A stretch of 16,381 bases of DNA from positions 1 through 16,381 of the forward strand of contig JAKOGH010000076.1 of the NCBI GenBank assembly GCA_024811115.1, in the 5' to 3' direction. Every line of letters starts with the position of its first letter. Within the stretch, counting starts at the first letter, position 1. Below are positions 16,124 to 16,381 of the stretch, piece by piece. Source of the stretch: Terana coerulea (Eukaryota; Basidiomycota; Agaricomycetes; Polyporales; Phanerochaetaceae). The notes below the pieces were generated by a model. That model was not told the origin of the DNA and ran no database searches. It worked only from the letters and a program-made list of their open reading frames with translations. The position numbers and the translations under genes are program-made.

Positions 16124-16381
16124 TTAGACCTTGATGGTTGGTTCAATCTCACCCAAGAGCATAGTGCCGTCCTTGCTCCCCGTAAGAACTGAGCGCAGAC
16201 TGGTCAGTACAAGTGGATGATAAAGTGTGAGCTTGCTCACCAACTGGCTCTGTTGGATGGAAGTCAACTGCAGTGACTGTCCCTTTATGTCCAGGCAACT
16301 GAACATACAGCATGAGTCTCCATCGACAGCTTGAAGCTCATGAAAGGCTAACGCACCTTGTACTGGACTTGCCCGCTCTCG
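16124..16381 (-). CDS. C-terminal end of a WD40-repeat protein, probably the U5 snRNP 40-kDa (Prp8-binding) protein
   Basis: Complement of 16124-16188, 16241-16298 and 16357-16381 (partial; 5' part beyond the window). Both introns are canonical (52 and 58 nt). The spliced end reads SGQVQYK-LPGHKGTVTAVDFHP-TEPV-VLTGSKDGTMLLGEIEPTIKV then TAA. This is the last WD40 blade: LPGHKGTVTAVDFHP is the typical GH-bearing strand and SKDGTMLLGEI replaces the usual WD by GE, as in the human SNRNP40 C-terminus (recalled, not searched). Members sit in the U5 snRNP next to PRP8 in the spliceosome. Only about 49 residues are visible, so another WD40 protein is possible, but the GEI ending is quite specific. 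Confidence 0.72.
   Translation of the reverse strand, partial: RERASPVQGALAFHELQAVDGDSCCMFSCLDIKGQSLQLTSIQQSQLVSKLTLYHPLVLTSLRSVLTGSKDGTMLLGEIEPTIKV

Overview
The window reads as nuclear DNA of a filamentous basidiomycete, most likely an Agaricomycete. Introns are dense and short (about 49-68 nt, GT-AG, with CTRAY-like branch points), some exons are only 9-28 nt, and the protein families fit: a basidiomycete-type histidine acid phytase, WW-like/multi-transmembrane proteins typical of mushroom-forming fungi, large divergent F-box proteins, a U5 snRNP WD40 protein and an intron-containing tRNA-Arg(ACG). No prokaryotic or viral feature was seen. Gene models were spliced by hand from donor/acceptor sites, reading phase and paralogue comparison.

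Layout: 1-112, first codons of an unknown minus-strand gene; 113-905, intergenic; 906-2575 (+), a complete five-exon phytase gene; 2644-12254, a block of minus-strand genes built from two alternating families; 12779-14148 (+), a separate two-exon F-box gene; 14149-15105, no convincing gene; 15106-15187 (+), tRNA-Arg(ACG) with a 10-nt intron; 15188-16123, intergenic with an (AT)9 run and three tandem tRNA T-arm-like repeats; 16124-16381 (-), the 3' end of a WD40 gene resembling the U5 snRNP 40-kDa protein.

The most interesting region is 2644-12254. Read along the plus axis it is WW/TM gene A (604 aa, intact) - F-box pseudogene C - a leftover 5' leader of a WW/TM gene - F-box gene D (decaying) - WW/TM gene B (505 aa, tail altered). 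The flanks 4933-5338 and 7152-7540 are collinear copies, as are the F-box leaders near 6662-6860 and 9600-9790. The array is therefore best explained by tandem duplication of a two-gene unit [WW/TM - F-box]. Since duplicating, the F-box copies have collected frameshifts, a deletion of about 0.8 kb, stop codons and loss of the start codon. The WW/TM copies are better kept but differ by one intron and by their C-terminal tails.

Functional link (inference): WW-type modules bind proline-rich peptides, and F-box proteins usually recruit targets to SCF ubiquitin ligases. A membrane protein with its own proline-rich N-terminus, duplicated together with an F-box gene, suggests a membrane-associated recognition/ubiquitination pair, but nothing in the sequence proves that they interact.
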